From: an uncultured bacterium
Lineage (GTDB): Bacteria > Cyanobacteriota > Vampirovibrionia > Gastranaerophilales > Gastranaerophilaceae
Assembly: GCA_902801985.1 (NCBI GenBank)
Contig: CADCKD010000016.1
Location: 1 to 42,731 of the forward strand
DNA length: 42,731 nucleotides
Direction of reading: 5' to 3'
Below, piece after piece: positions 25,794 to 34,969 of the stretch. Every line of letters begins with the position of its first letter. Positions within the stretch are counted from its first letter, which is position 1. The position numbers and the translations under genes are program-made. A model generated the notes under the pieces. The model was given only the letters and a program-made list of their open reading frames with translations. It made no database searches and was not told the DNA's origin.

Positions 25794-28700
25794 ATGATGG
25801 AAATTAGTAGAAAGAACAACAGAAGAATCGTTGCTTCAGTACTAACAGGCATGTTTTTGCTGCAGCAAACATTTTGTGTCAATGCGCTTGCTACATCCAC
25901 TATTACCGGAATAACAAACGGTGGCAGTGGGACATTTGACATTAATCCTACAAATGCAAGCGGTGGCGTAGGTTTTAGAAGCTACAACGACTTTAACCTT
26001 GGAGAAGGTGATATCGCGAACTTGATATTCAAATACGGAGCAGACAATGTAGAAACATTTATCAACTTGATGAATGACAAAGCCTTCAATATCAATGGTG
26101 TTATTAACACTATGAGAGATGGTAATTTCTATAATGGTAAAGCCGTATTTATATCTCCAAAAGGGGTAGTTGTCGGTTCTTCAGGTGTTCTTAACGTTGG
26201 TTCTTTAGGTATATACACTCCTGATCCTGCAAGCAAAGAATTTAACAATTTTGTAAATGATCCATTAGGACAATGGTCTAATTTTGAAGCTAATCCGGGA
26301 GAAACAACTGGTGTACGTGGAGAAAAGACATCAAATGTTAAAATTAATGGCAAGATTTTTGCGAATAAAGATGTTGTAATAAAAGCGGGCAATGTTGAGA
26401 CCGGAGCAAATTCCGGAATATTTGCTGGTGTTGCAAACAATTTAGTCCTTGACGCAACAAGAGCCCAACAGCTATTTGACAATTTGGTAAATACTGAAAA
26501 TCAAAAACAAGGAAGTAGTTTTTCCAGCGGTTCTGACGGTTCAATACAAATTGTAAGCCGCGGATGGGGTACCGGAGGTTTAAGTGAAGGCGCCGGCATC
26601 AAAATTAATGGGCAAGTTGTAAACCTTGGCACAGGCAATGGTGGAATTGACTTAGATAACAATGTATCTGGCAATGACGGTATAAATATAAGCGAAAATG
26701 CAAGAGTTTATAATGCTAATGGAACTGTAAGAATTAAGAACGAGGATGGAAACTTAGTTATTGCAGGCAAAGTAAAAAATGATGGTAATGTCACAAAAAT
26801 TTATAACATAAGAACTAACACAACATCAGTAACTGGTGAACCAATAGTAAGTTTAAGTGAACATTCAGGCCTTGAAATCAGCGGCAGCGTTGAAACTGGT
26901 AAAAATAATGACAACACTGATACATTGCATATCTTTAACAACGGTGATTTGGGCTTAAAAATTTCAGGTGAAGTTATACATACCGGAAATGCACAAGTTG
27001 AAAATGGTGATGTCTCAAATGAAATAAATAGAGAATCCGGTGCATTAAATGTTTCAGGGCAATTTAAATCTTCAGGAGACTCTACATTTACAAACTATGC
27101 ATCAGGCATTGATGGTTTGAACGTTTCAGGTGAAATTAAAACAGGCGGTCAAGCAACATTCTTAAACCACGGTGAAGGCGGACTGAACGTAATTGCCAAT
27201 GGAACTAAAACTAATATTGAATCCAATAATCTTCAGATGGACAACTATGGTGAAAACGGATTAAATATAAACGGTAAGATTATAAATAGTGGAACTGCTG
27301 TCGTAACAAACCACCAATCCGGAACTAACGGTTTAAATATCGGCGGTATCATTAACAATACAAGTACTGCTACATTTACAAACGAAGGTGAAAAAGGCTT
27401 AAATGTAACAGGTACAGTAGACAACACAAGAAACAAAGCAACATTTATAAATAAAAGCACCGGTAAAGACGGCTTAAATGTAAGCGGAAATATATACGCT
27501 AGTACTCTTGAAATGGAAAACAATGCTCAAGGAGGCATGAATTTTAAATCCGGCGCAGAAGTAATCGCAAATGGAAATTCTTCATACAAAAATACAGCAG
27601 GTGGATTTAAAGCTGAAAATGGTTCAACTTTAAAAAATACCCAAGGCGAAGTAAATTATCTTAACACCGGCAATGGCGGTATGATTTTTGAAGGTACCGT
27701 TGAAAATAATGGTACAACTGTTGCAGACAACCAAGCAGGAGAAATGAGGGTTGGCGGCAACTTCACTAATACAGGAGCGTCAACATTCACAAACACTGGT
27801 TCTGCATTAAATGTAACAGGTAATCTTACAAATAATGATGGTCTACTGACAATGACTAACAGTGGTGCCGGCGGTCTAAATGTAAAATCCGGAGCTAAGG
27901 TAAAAAGTACCAAAGGTATTACATTAACAAATAACGAAGCAGGAACAGCAGGTTTAAACATCGCTGGAACCGTTACAAACAGTGGAGCAGATGCGACTGT
28001 AACGAATAAAGCCGGCAATTTACAAGTTGACGGAACATTTACAAATACAGGTAATGCAACATTTACAAATGATGGTAATGCATTAAATGTAAATGGTACC
28101 ATAACTAATAAATCCGGAAAACTTACCATGACCAATAATGGTGAGGGCGGTTTCAACGTAAACAAAACAGAAACAAAAACCGGCAAAATTGATGCTCAAG
28201 GACTTGAAATGACAAACACAGGAGCTGCTGGCCTAAATATCAATGGAGAAGTCATAAATTCCGGTAATGCTGATATTATAAATACAAATACAGGCACTTC
28301 AGGCCTTAATATTAGAGGAAAAGTAACAAACAGATCCGGTAAGCTTACTATAACAAATAGCGGCAGAGACGGGTTAAATGTTGAGCAAAACGGAGAAGTT
28401 GATGCTCAAGGCCTTGAAATGACAAACAATGGTGCTGCAGGTTTAAATATCAGAGGCAAAGTTAAAAACGTAGGAACAGCTAAAATAACAAACAATGCCG
28501 GAAACCTTCTTGTTGATTCAACAGGAGAAATCAACAATGAAGGAAATGCAACAATTTTGAATGACAGCGCATCAGGAGCTCTTAATGTAAAAGGTAAAGT
28601 TGAAAATGCCGGTAACCTTGTTGTTACAAACAATGGTACAGGCGGTTTAAACATTGAGAATGGCGGGCTTGTTCAAAATAACGGTAATTTATCAGGAACA

Positions 28701-30908
28701 ACACAAATTACAAATACCAAAGGTGGTTTGAACGTAAAACAAGGCGGAACTGTTAAATCTATAGAAGCAGAATTGACAATGAATAATAGCGGTGATGGCG
28801 GATTCAATGTTGATGGAGCAATTATAGGTGACAATAGCAATGTTAATATGATAAATACGAACAAGGCATTGAACATAAATAGTACCGGCAGAGTTACAAC
28901 AACTCAAAAGAAAAATATTAATATCACAAATAGCGGCAATAACGGAGAAGAACGCAATAACGGGCTTAATATTAAGGGTCTTGTAAATTCTGACGGAAAC
29001 GTTAATATTGTAAACTCTAACAGCAACGTAGTAATCGGAGATACTACAAGCAATAAAGAATATGTAACAGCCGCAAAAAATATTGATATCAAAGTTACTG
29101 ACGGTAGTTTACTAAACTACGGTGTAGATAAAGTTCTTCTTGTTGCCGGTGGCAACTTAAATATGGACGTTACAAACGGAACAATCGGTGAACCTGTTCA
29201 ACAAACAGCATGCGAAGGATTAGGCTGCACAGGTATCGGACCTAAATCTGATTTGTCACGTGACTTTACAAAATCTATAAACGGTAAAATTACAGGCAAA
29301 GTAAAAGCTAAAACAACAGCTCAAAGCGAAGCTGCAAAATCTCAAGATTTAGTTATTAACTATGCAGCAATTGATTCTGATATGAAAATTGACACAATCA
29401 AAGCTGACGGCAGAGTAATTTTAACAGTTGATGATTCCGGTCACGCGTGGGGTGGTCAAGAAACGGCAAGAAGAAATTCAGGCAAACGTTACAACATGAT
29501 TAACGCAAGACCTAATGATAATACAGATACTAACATTGAAGGCTGGGGCATATCACTCATTGCTAACGGCAGCATAGGAGACAAAAATAATAAAGTAACA
29601 TTTATTCAAAACAGAGCAGAAGACGGATACAACATGGATGCTTTAGTTAATGAAAATATGTACTTAAAAGAAAACAGCTTCAATGATTCCGACTATGGTC
29701 GTGAAAAAGAAATTAAAAAGAATGAAGTATGTACAATGATAGCCAGAGAAGGCGACATGGACGTTGAATTTGCAGGAGATACACATATTAAAAACATCAC
29801 TGCAGAAGGCGACATGACTGTAATCACAAGAGGCAAAAATCTTGAAATAGATAATTTGGGTCATATTGACAAATCTACAGGCCTAAAAGATACAGATAGA
29901 GACGGCAGATTGGAAGACTATTTTGGAGAACACCATGATGGTTACGCATTTGATGGCCGTTATGATGGAGCTGAAAAAGCTGATGTCCTTCCAAACAAAG
30001 TCGTTGTAAAAGCTCTTGATATTAACCACAATATCAGACCAACAGAAGAATTGGTTGACGGTGAACACGAAGCATGGGCTGGTTCAACAGTCGTTATACA
30101 TAATGCGGTTATAGACAAAGGAACAATGGATATTACTGCAGACCACGTATTTGCAAACGGCATAGAAGCTAACTTCGGCAAAGAAGGATTCTCTAAATCG
30201 GCAAATGACCGTACTAACCCAACTAAAGGAGTATATAACCCTGAAGAAATGCCATCTGTAGAAAATGCGATCCCTACAGGCCACAGAGTTACACCAAATG
30301 ATGTTACAGGCATCGGTAGAGATGAAAACGAAAGAAATTACTACAAACCGACAGGCAATGGTAATATGGAAAACCCTACAATCATCGTTGATAAAAACAA
30401 TGACGGTATAGTTGATGCAACACCATTAGCCCTTGAAGGTCCTGGTCCAGGACCAGGACCAGGACCAGGACCGGGACCGGATCCAAAACCAGATCCAAAA
30501 CCGGATCCACGACCGGATGAGCCTGATAGAGTTCTAGAATGGCGTCAAGTAAAAATTGATGAAATGGAACTGGATAACATTGATAAACGTCAATATATGA
30601 GATTTGGAGTTAGCGGAGCAGAATTCCCGATCGTAATGGAACAAACAGACAATGGAGTAACAAAAATCCTAGACGTATCAAGAGGCGGCGTTGCATTAGC
30701 TCACGACGGATCATTGAGAGTCGGCGATGAAATTCCACTTCATATGATATACGGAGATTTGGACATCCACGCAAATGTAAGAGTTGTATCTGCAACTACT
30801 GCAAGAGCCGGGGCAGAATTCATAAACTTAGATAAGGCAACTGCAAACCAAATCTTATACCTAAACGTTTTAATAGACAGTTGGTACAATAAACTTTCAT
30901 TAAAATAA
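25794..30908 (+). CDS. LktA-like filamentous adhesin 2 with Gly-Pro linker and C-terminal PilZ-like domain
   Basis: About 1704 residues, the largest copy. The signal peptide ends near VNALA (~35). The N-terminal domain carries FNLGEGDIANLIF and FISPKG (FxxPxG) and belongs with adhesin 3. The central region (~250-1080) is greatly expanded: tandem 20-25-residue units of the form GGLNVxGxVxNxGxxTxTN, predicted to stack as a beta-helix. The body has C1140/C1145 (CEGLGC) and C1313. A Gly-Pro run then Pro-Asp-Lys repeats (~1548-1580) joins the C-terminal PilZ-like domain, with R1599/R1603 and D1627, S1629, G1632. The start has AAAGGA upstream; ATG 25797 is an equally possible start. The body and linker resemble adhesin 4. 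It probably extends far from the cell surface. Confidence 0.8.
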   Translation: MMEISRKNNRRIVASVLTGMFLLQQTFCVNALATSTITGITNGGSGTFDINPTNASGGVGFRSYNDFNLGEGDIANLIFKYGADNVETFINLMNDKAFNINGVINTMRDGNFYNGKAVFISPKGVVVGSSGVLNVGSLGIYTPDPASKEFNNFVNDPLGQWSNFEANPGETTGVRGEKTSNVKINGKIFANKDVVIKAGNVETGANSGIFAGVANNLVLDATRAQQLFDNLVNTENQKQGSSFSSGSDGSIQIVSRGWGTGGLSEGAGIKINGQVVNLGTGNGGIDLDNNVSGNDGINISENARVYNANGTVRIKNEDGNLVIAGKVKNDGNVTKIYNIRTNTTSVTGEPIVSLSEHSGLEISGSVETGKNNDNTDTLHIFNNGDLGLKISGEVIHTGNAQVENGDVSNEINRESGALNVSGQFKSSGDSTFTNYASGIDGLNVSGEIKTGGQATFLNHGEGGLNVIANGTKTNIESNNLQMDNYGENGLNINGKIINSGTAVVTNHQSGTNGLNIGGIINNTSTATFTNEGEKGLNVTGTVDNTRNKATFINKSTGKDGLNVSGNIYASTLEMENNAQGGMNFKSGAEVIANGNSSYKNTAGGFKAENGSTLKNTQGEVNYLNTGNGGMIFEGTVENNGTTVADNQAGEMRVGGNFTNTGASTFTNTGSALNVTGNLTNNDGLLTMTNSGAGGLNVKSGAKVKSTKGITLTNNEAGTAGLNIAGTVTNSGADATVTNKAGNLQVDGTFTNTGNATFTNDGNALNVNGTITNKSGKLTMTNNGEGGFNVNKTETKTGKIDAQGLEMTNTGAAGLNINGEVINSGNADIINTNTGTSGLNIRGKVTNRSGKLTITNSGRDGLNVEQNGEVDAQGLEMTNNGAAGLNIRGKVKNVGTAKITNNAGNLLVDSTGEINNEGNATILNDSASGALNVKGKVENAGNLVVTNNGTGGLNIENGGLVQNNGNLSGTTQITNTKGGLNVKQGGTVKSIEAELTMNNSGDGGFNVDGAIIGDNSNVNMINTNKALNINSTGRVTTTQKKNINITNSGNNGEERNNGLNIKGLVNSDGNVNIVNSNSNVVIGDTTSNKEYVTAAKNIDIKVTDGSLLNYGVDKVLLVAGGNLNMDVTNGTIGEPVQQTACEGLGCTGIGPKSDLSRDFTKSINGKITGKVKAKTTAQSEAAKSQDLVINYAAIDSDMKIDTIKADGRVILTVDDSGHAWGGQETARRNSGKRYNMINARPNDNTDTNIEGWGISLIANGSIGDKNNKVTFIQNRAEDGYNMDALVNENMYLKENSFNDSDYGREKEIKKNEVCTMIAREGDMDVEFAGDTHIKNITAEGDMTVITRGKNLEIDNLGHIDKSTGLKDTDRDGRLEDYFGEHHDGYAFDGRYDGAEKADVLPNKVVVKALDINHNIRPTEELVDGEHEAWAGSTVVIHNAVIDKGTMDITADHVFANGIEANFGKEGFSKSANDRTNPTKGVYNPEEMPSVENAIPTGHRVTPNDVTGIGRDENERNYYKPTGNGNMENPTIIVDKNNDGIVDATPLALEGPGPGPGPGPGPGPDPKPDPKPDPRPDEPDRVLEWRQVKIDEMELDNIDKRQYMRFGVSGAEFPIVMEQTDNGVTKILDVSRGGVALAHDGSLRVGDEIPLHMIYGDLDIHANVRVVSATTARAGAEFINLDKATANQILYLNVLIDSWYNKLSLK
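26930..29000 (+). repeat. Expanded beta-helix repeat array inside adhesin 2
   Basis: Degenerate protein repeats of about 20-25 residues, each with GLN or GGLNV followed by a short strand and N-x-G-x-A/T-x-x-T-N. Copies 1 and 3 have only a short series. Nucleotide identity between units is patchy, with some near-identical stretches (e.g. GATGCTCAAGG-A/C-CTTGAAATGAC twice near 28190 and 28400), so array growth by recombination is likely. Confidence 0.75.
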
Positions 30909-30930
30909 AAAATCAAACAAGATAAAACAG

Positions 30931-30963
30931 ATACAGGTTAGAATACAAAATTCTAACCTGTAT
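30931..30963 (+). terminator. Terminator of adhesin 2
   Basis: A perfect 14-bp stem (ATACAGGTTAGAAT / ATTCTAACCTGTAT) closes a 5-base loop, followed by T7, 22 bases after the stop. Confidence 0.93.
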
Positions 30964-31058
30964 TTTTTTTATTAACATTTGTAAAATTTTTAAAAATTTT
31001 AAGAAAAAAAGTAAATTTTTGAAAAAAAAAGACGTTAATTAATACATAAGCATAAAAA

Positions 31059-31099
31059 TGTCATGACTATTGTCATGGTGTGTGCAAAAAAAGAGTGAA
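31059..31099 (+). promoter_or_regulatory. Operator-like region of adhesin 3, shared with adhesin 2
   Basis: TGTCATGAC (31059-31067), then a second half-site TGTCATGG (31071-31078), then AAAAAGAGTGAA (31088-31099). It matches the GTCATG plus AAAAAG-x-GTGAA layout before adhesin 2, although the spacing is 4 bases longer. A doubled GTCATG site suggests dimer binding by a repressor or activator. Confidence 0.5.
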
Positions 31100-31135
31100 T
31101 GTAATGACAAGTAATAATAAATGAAAGGACTGGAC

Positions 31136-34100
31136 ATGACAACGAGAAATAGGAGAAAGAACCACAGAAGAAGAATACTGGCAACAATTTTGACAGGCTG
31201 CTTTATGTTAAACCAAACAATGACATTTACGGTCGTTGCAAGTGAAATTACCGGTATTACAAATGGTGGTCACGGAACATTTGACATCACCCCTGAAACT
31301 GCAAGCGGAGGCGTAGGCTTCAGAGGATATGATCACTTCACATTAGATGAAGGTGACATTGCTAACCTAATTTTTAAATATGGTTCAGGCAATATTGAAA
31401 CATTCATTAACTTAGTAAAAGACAGAGTTACAATTAACGGTATTATCAACGCAATGAGAGATGGAAAATTCTACAACGGTAAAGCCGTATTTATTTCTCC
31501 AAAAGGCGTTGTCGTAGGTGCTTCAGGTGTTATCAACGTAGGATCTTTGAGCATTTACACACCAGACCCTGCAAATAAAAAATATCAAGATTTAGTAAAT
31601 GAAAACAGCGCTGAAAACTGGCAAGCATTTGAAAATGCTGGTGCAGATGTTCAATTTACAGGTCCAAGAGGAACAGGCGAAGGTATTGTTGATATACAAG
31701 GAAAAATATTCACTAACGGAGATATCATTATCAATGCCGGAGATGTAAATATTGGTAAAGATGCAGGTGTTGTTGCAGGTATTAAGGCTGACAAAATGGG
31801 TTTAATTTTGACTCCTGATCAAGCTGAAGCATTCTTTAAGCAACTTGTTAACACGGATAATTTAACTGTAAACAACGAATTTGCAAGTGATGGTAACGGC
31901 CAAATTAGGATTACAAGCGCAGGATTTGGCGATGACAATATTAACAACGCCGGTATAAACATTGAAGGAAATGTAATAAATATGGCCAAAGGTGAAGGCG
32001 GTGTTTATTTAACAAACTTCAGAGCTGGCGGCGAAGGAATAAACGTTAGCGGAAACGTATATAACCAAAGCGGAACAGTTAAAATATATAACCAAGACGG
32101 AAGTTTAATACTCTCTGGAAACATTGCCAATAAAGGCGATCAGATGAATATTATAAATGCCCCTAGTGATCCAACGCAAGAAAATTCAGAATTAAGAATT
32201 TCAGGAAATATTGAAAACAACGGAAACTTAGACATAATTAACCTTGGTGGCAAAGGCTTGAATATTTCAGGGACAGTCAACAACACAGGGGATGCAAATG
32301 TAAGAAATGGTTACGTAACAGAAACAACAAAAACTACCGGAGGATTGAATGTATCAGGAACATTCAACAATGGTGGTAATTTGACAATGACAAATGCTGT
32401 ATCCGGCGTTGATGGCTTGAACGTTTCAGGTAACATTAATGTTGGTAAAGACGCCAAATTAATCAACGCTGGTCAAGCCGGTTTAAACGTAATCGAAAGC
32501 GGTAATGTCAATGGTGATAATGTTTCATTAACAAATACAGGTGCAGCCGGTACATTTATTGACTCAAAGGGCAGAATTAATGCAAACAAAGATATCTATG
32601 TAGATGATAATTCTGTCGGTGGTACAAGAGTTCAGGGCTTGATGTATGCAGGACAGAACGTTAACATGCTGCAAAACGGCGGCGGCAACCTTGTTATTGG
32701 TGACGGAACAGAAAACGATGAATATATCACAGCAGAAAAAGATATTACAATAACTGTAAATAACGGTAGCATATTAAACTGGGCAGGTATCCAACCAAAC
32801 GCCGAAGTTCTTGGCATTCAAGATGCAAAAATCTTATTAAAAGCAGGCGGCGATTTGACTATGACAGTAACTGATGGTACTATCGGTCAAGAAGTTGGCG
32901 CAGGATGTTACAATGATTACTGTACAGGTATTTCAGATGCCCCTGGCACAAGAGACTATGCAAGATCTATTAACGCACAAGTTTCAGGTAAAGTTAATGC
33001 AACAACAATCGACACTACAGCAGCTAAAGAACAAGATTTAGTTATAAACTATGCTGCAATCGATTCCGATATGAACATTGATGCTATTCACGCAGACGGT
33101 CGAGTAATTTTAACAACTGATTATAACAGAAAAGACGGTACAACAAGATATGATATGGTAAACGCTTCAACAGATCCTAATAAAGCTAACGTTGAAGGTT
33201 ACGGAATATCATTAATTTCAAGTGGTAACATCGGTTCTAAAGATAACAAATTAACATTCAACCAAACAAGAGCCGGCGAATTAGCAACAGTTAATAACCC
33301 AACACCTAACGGTGGATACGGTATGGATGTTTTAGCAAACGAAGATATCTACATTAAAGGATTAGATGACCAATATACAGTTAACAATGTATGTTCAATG
33401 ATTTCAAGAGAAGGAAGTATCGATGCTGAATTCTCAGGAAATACATATATTGATGAAATCACAGCTGAAGGCGATATTAAAGTTGTTACAAGAGGTAAAA
33501 CGCTGGAAATCAATCACTTAGGTACAGTTCCGAATACACCGGTTGACTATTTTGGGCCAAGAACTCAAGGTCAAAAAGACGGCGGCTATATGGAACCGGA
33601 CTTAAGAGATGAAACTTTACCAAATAATGTAACACTAAAAGCATTAGATATTAACAAAAACATCAGACCTGATGGTGAAATGGTAGATGGCTACTATGCT
33701 TGGGCGGATTCAAGCGTAACAGTTCATAATACGCAACTAGATAACGGCACATTAAACATTACAGCTGATAATATCTACGCTGACGGAAAAGCATGGCACT
33801 TCAATAAAGATGGCTACGATCCAAACCCAACAGTTGATCCAAGAACAAATCCTGTAAATGGAACAGATGAAGTTGTAGTTAACCCTGTAACACCGGATGA
33901 TGTAACAGATATCGGACGTGATGAACACGAAAGAAACTACTATAAACCATTAGATACTGATACCGACACAGACACAGACACAGACACAGACACAGACACT
34001 GATACTGATATCGATACAGATACAGACACAGATACTGATACTGACACAGATACAGATACAGATACAGATACAGACACAGATACTGATACTGACACAGATA

Positions 34101-34765
34101 CAGATACAGACACTGATACTGATACAGATACTGATACAGATACAGATACTGATACTGATACTGATACTGACACAGATACAGATACTGATACAGATACAGA
34201 TACTGATACTGATACTGATACTGATACTGATACTGACACAGATACTGATACAGATACTGATACAGACACAGACACAGACACAGACACAGACACAGATACT
34301 GATACAGATACAGACACTGATACTGATACTGATACTGACACAGATACTGATACTGACGACGATATTACACCTCCTGATAGACAAAGCGGAGATATTACAT
34401 TCATCCAAAGAAAAATTCTTGATGATGCAATAGATTCCATCGATAAACGTCAATATATGAGATTTAATATTTCAACAAGCAACATCCCTGTTGCAATGGA
34501 ATCAGGTAACGGCGCAAGCGCATTAATCGACGTATCAAGAGGCGGTGTCGCACTTAGACACAACGGTAACCTAAAAGTTGGAGATATAATTCCGGTACAC
34601 TTATCATACGGAGACTTGGACATCAATGCCAATGTTAAAGTTGTATCAGCAACAACAGGCAGAGCCGGAGCAGAATTCATAAATCTTGATCAGGCGACAG
34701 CAAATCAAATCTTATTCTTAAATATCTTACTTGAAGATGCTAAGAATATCGGATTTAACAAATAA
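31136..34765 (+). CDS. LktA-like filamentous adhesin 3 with Asp-Thr linker and C-terminal PilZ-like domain
   Basis: 1209 residues. The very basic N-terminus (TRNRRKNHRRR) and signal peptide end near VVA. The N-terminal domain has FTLDEGDIANLIF and FISPKG and pairs with adhesin 2. A short repeat region (~300-480) leads to a body almost collinear with adhesin 1, including C591/C596 (CYNDYC) and C753 (NNVCSMISREG). 67 Asp-Thr dipeptides (940-1073; one is Asp-Ile) precede the PilZ-like domain with R1105/R1109, D1132, S1134 and G1137. An in-frame ATG at 31121 has no RBS, whereas 31136 has AAAGGA 6 bases upstream and is chosen. Just after its Asp-Thr array it is 89/90 identical in DNA to adhesin 1. 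The combination is front of class 2 on back of class 1. Confidence 0.8.
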   Translation: MTTRNRRKNHRRRILATILTGCFMLNQTMTFTVVASEITGITNGGHGTFDITPETASGGVGFRGYDHFTLDEGDIANLIFKYGSGNIETFINLVKDRVTINGIINAMRDGKFYNGKAVFISPKGVVVGASGVINVGSLSIYTPDPANKKYQDLVNENSAENWQAFENAGADVQFTGPRGTGEGIVDIQGKIFTNGDIIINAGDVNIGKDAGVVAGIKADKMGLILTPDQAEAFFKQLVNTDNLTVNNEFASDGNGQIRITSAGFGDDNINNAGINIEGNVINMAKGEGGVYLTNFRAGGEGINVSGNVYNQSGTVKIYNQDGSLILSGNIANKGDQMNIINAPSDPTQENSELRISGNIENNGNLDIINLGGKGLNISGTVNNTGDANVRNGYVTETTKTTGGLNVSGTFNNGGNLTMTNAVSGVDGLNVSGNINVGKDAKLINAGQAGLNVIESGNVNGDNVSLTNTGAAGTFIDSKGRINANKDIYVDDNSVGGTRVQGLMYAGQNVNMLQNGGGNLVIGDGTENDEYITAEKDITITVNNGSILNWAGIQPNAEVLGIQDAKILLKAGGDLTMTVTDGTIGQEVGAGCYNDYCTGISDAPGTRDYARSINAQVSGKVNATTIDTTAAKEQDLVINYAAIDSDMNIDAIHADGRVILTTDYNRKDGTTRYDMVNASTDPNKANVEGYGISLISSGNIGSKDNKLTFNQTRAGELATVNNPTPNGGYGMDVLANEDIYIKGLDDQYTVNNVCSMISREGSIDAEFSGNTYIDEITAEGDIKVVTRGKTLEINHLGTVPNTPVDYFGPRTQGQKDGGYMEPDLRDETLPNNVTLKALDINKNIRPDGEMVDGYYAWADSSVTVHNTQLDNGTLNITADNIYADGKAWHFNKDGYDPNPTVDPRTNPVNGTDEVVVNPVTPDDVTDIGRDEHERNYYKPLDTDTDTDTDTDTDTDTDTDIDTDTDTDTDTDTDTDTDTDTDTDTDTDTDTDTDTDTDTDTDTDTDTDTDTDTDTDTDTDTDTDTDTDTDTDTDTDTDTDTDTDTDTDTDTDTDTDTDTDTDTDTDTDTDTDTDTDDDITPPDRQSGDITFIQRKILDDAIDSIDKRQYMRFNISTSNIPVAMESGNGASALIDVSRGGVALRHNGNLKVGDIIPVHLSYGDLDINANVKVVSATTGRAGAEFINLDQATANQILFLNILLEDAKNIGFNK
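33953..34354 (+). repeat. GAYACN hexamer array encoding (Asp-Thr)67
   Basis: 402 bases, 67 units, one reading Asp-Ile (GATATC near 34010). Synonymous codons vary, but ACC occurs only near the start, unlike the adhesin 1 array, and the 20-base higher-order block of that array is absent. The two arrays therefore evolved or homogenised separately. Confidence 0.97.
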
Positions 34766-34784
34766 GGTATAGCCGAAATATGAA

Positions 34785-34814
34785 AAAGACCTCGCAAACA
34801 ATTGCGGGGTCTTT
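34785..34814 (+). terminator. Terminator of adhesin 3
   Basis: A 13-bp stem (AAAGACCTCGCAA / TTGCGGGGTCTTT, with one G-T type pair) closes an ACAA loop, followed by a T-tract. Confidence 0.92.
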
Positions 34815-34868
34815 TTTTTGCACATTTACTAGCAAATTTTATTTTTACGGTTTTTATATTAACAGATA

Positions 34869-34945
34869 GGCATGCTTTATAACAAAAAGTAACAAATGCT
34901 TATATTTAAATCTTTACCAAATAAAATAAAAATAAGGGATACAAT
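34869..34945 (+). promoter_or_regulatory. Promoter region of adhesin 4, same layout as adhesin 1
   Basis: GGCATGCTTTA, A-run and AAAGTAACAAA (34869-34896), then 43 bases, then a TACAAT box (34940-34945) inside GGGATACAATCTA; the adhesin 1 counterpart reads GATATACAATCCA. GGAAAGGA follows as RBS. The -35 hexamer is not clear. Confidence 0.5.
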
Positions 34946-34969
34946 CTACAAGTCGGAAAGGAATATAGA

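Noticed and set aside
26129..28876. Hydrophobic-looking minus-strand frames opposite adhesin 2
   Set aside because: Asn/Gly/Thr-rich coding DNA reads as Phe/Pro/Val on the other strand; no RBS or family support.
22112..31240. Arg-Arg pairs in the adhesin signal peptides as Tat signals
   Set aside because: RR occurs in copies 1-3 but copy 4 has RKK, the S/T-RR-x-F-L-K consensus is not met, and TPS-type proteins normally use Sec.
33940..34453. Equivalent minus-strand Ser-Val and Ile-Cys frames across the second array
   Set aside because: Same artefact of the hexamer repeat inside adhesin 3.
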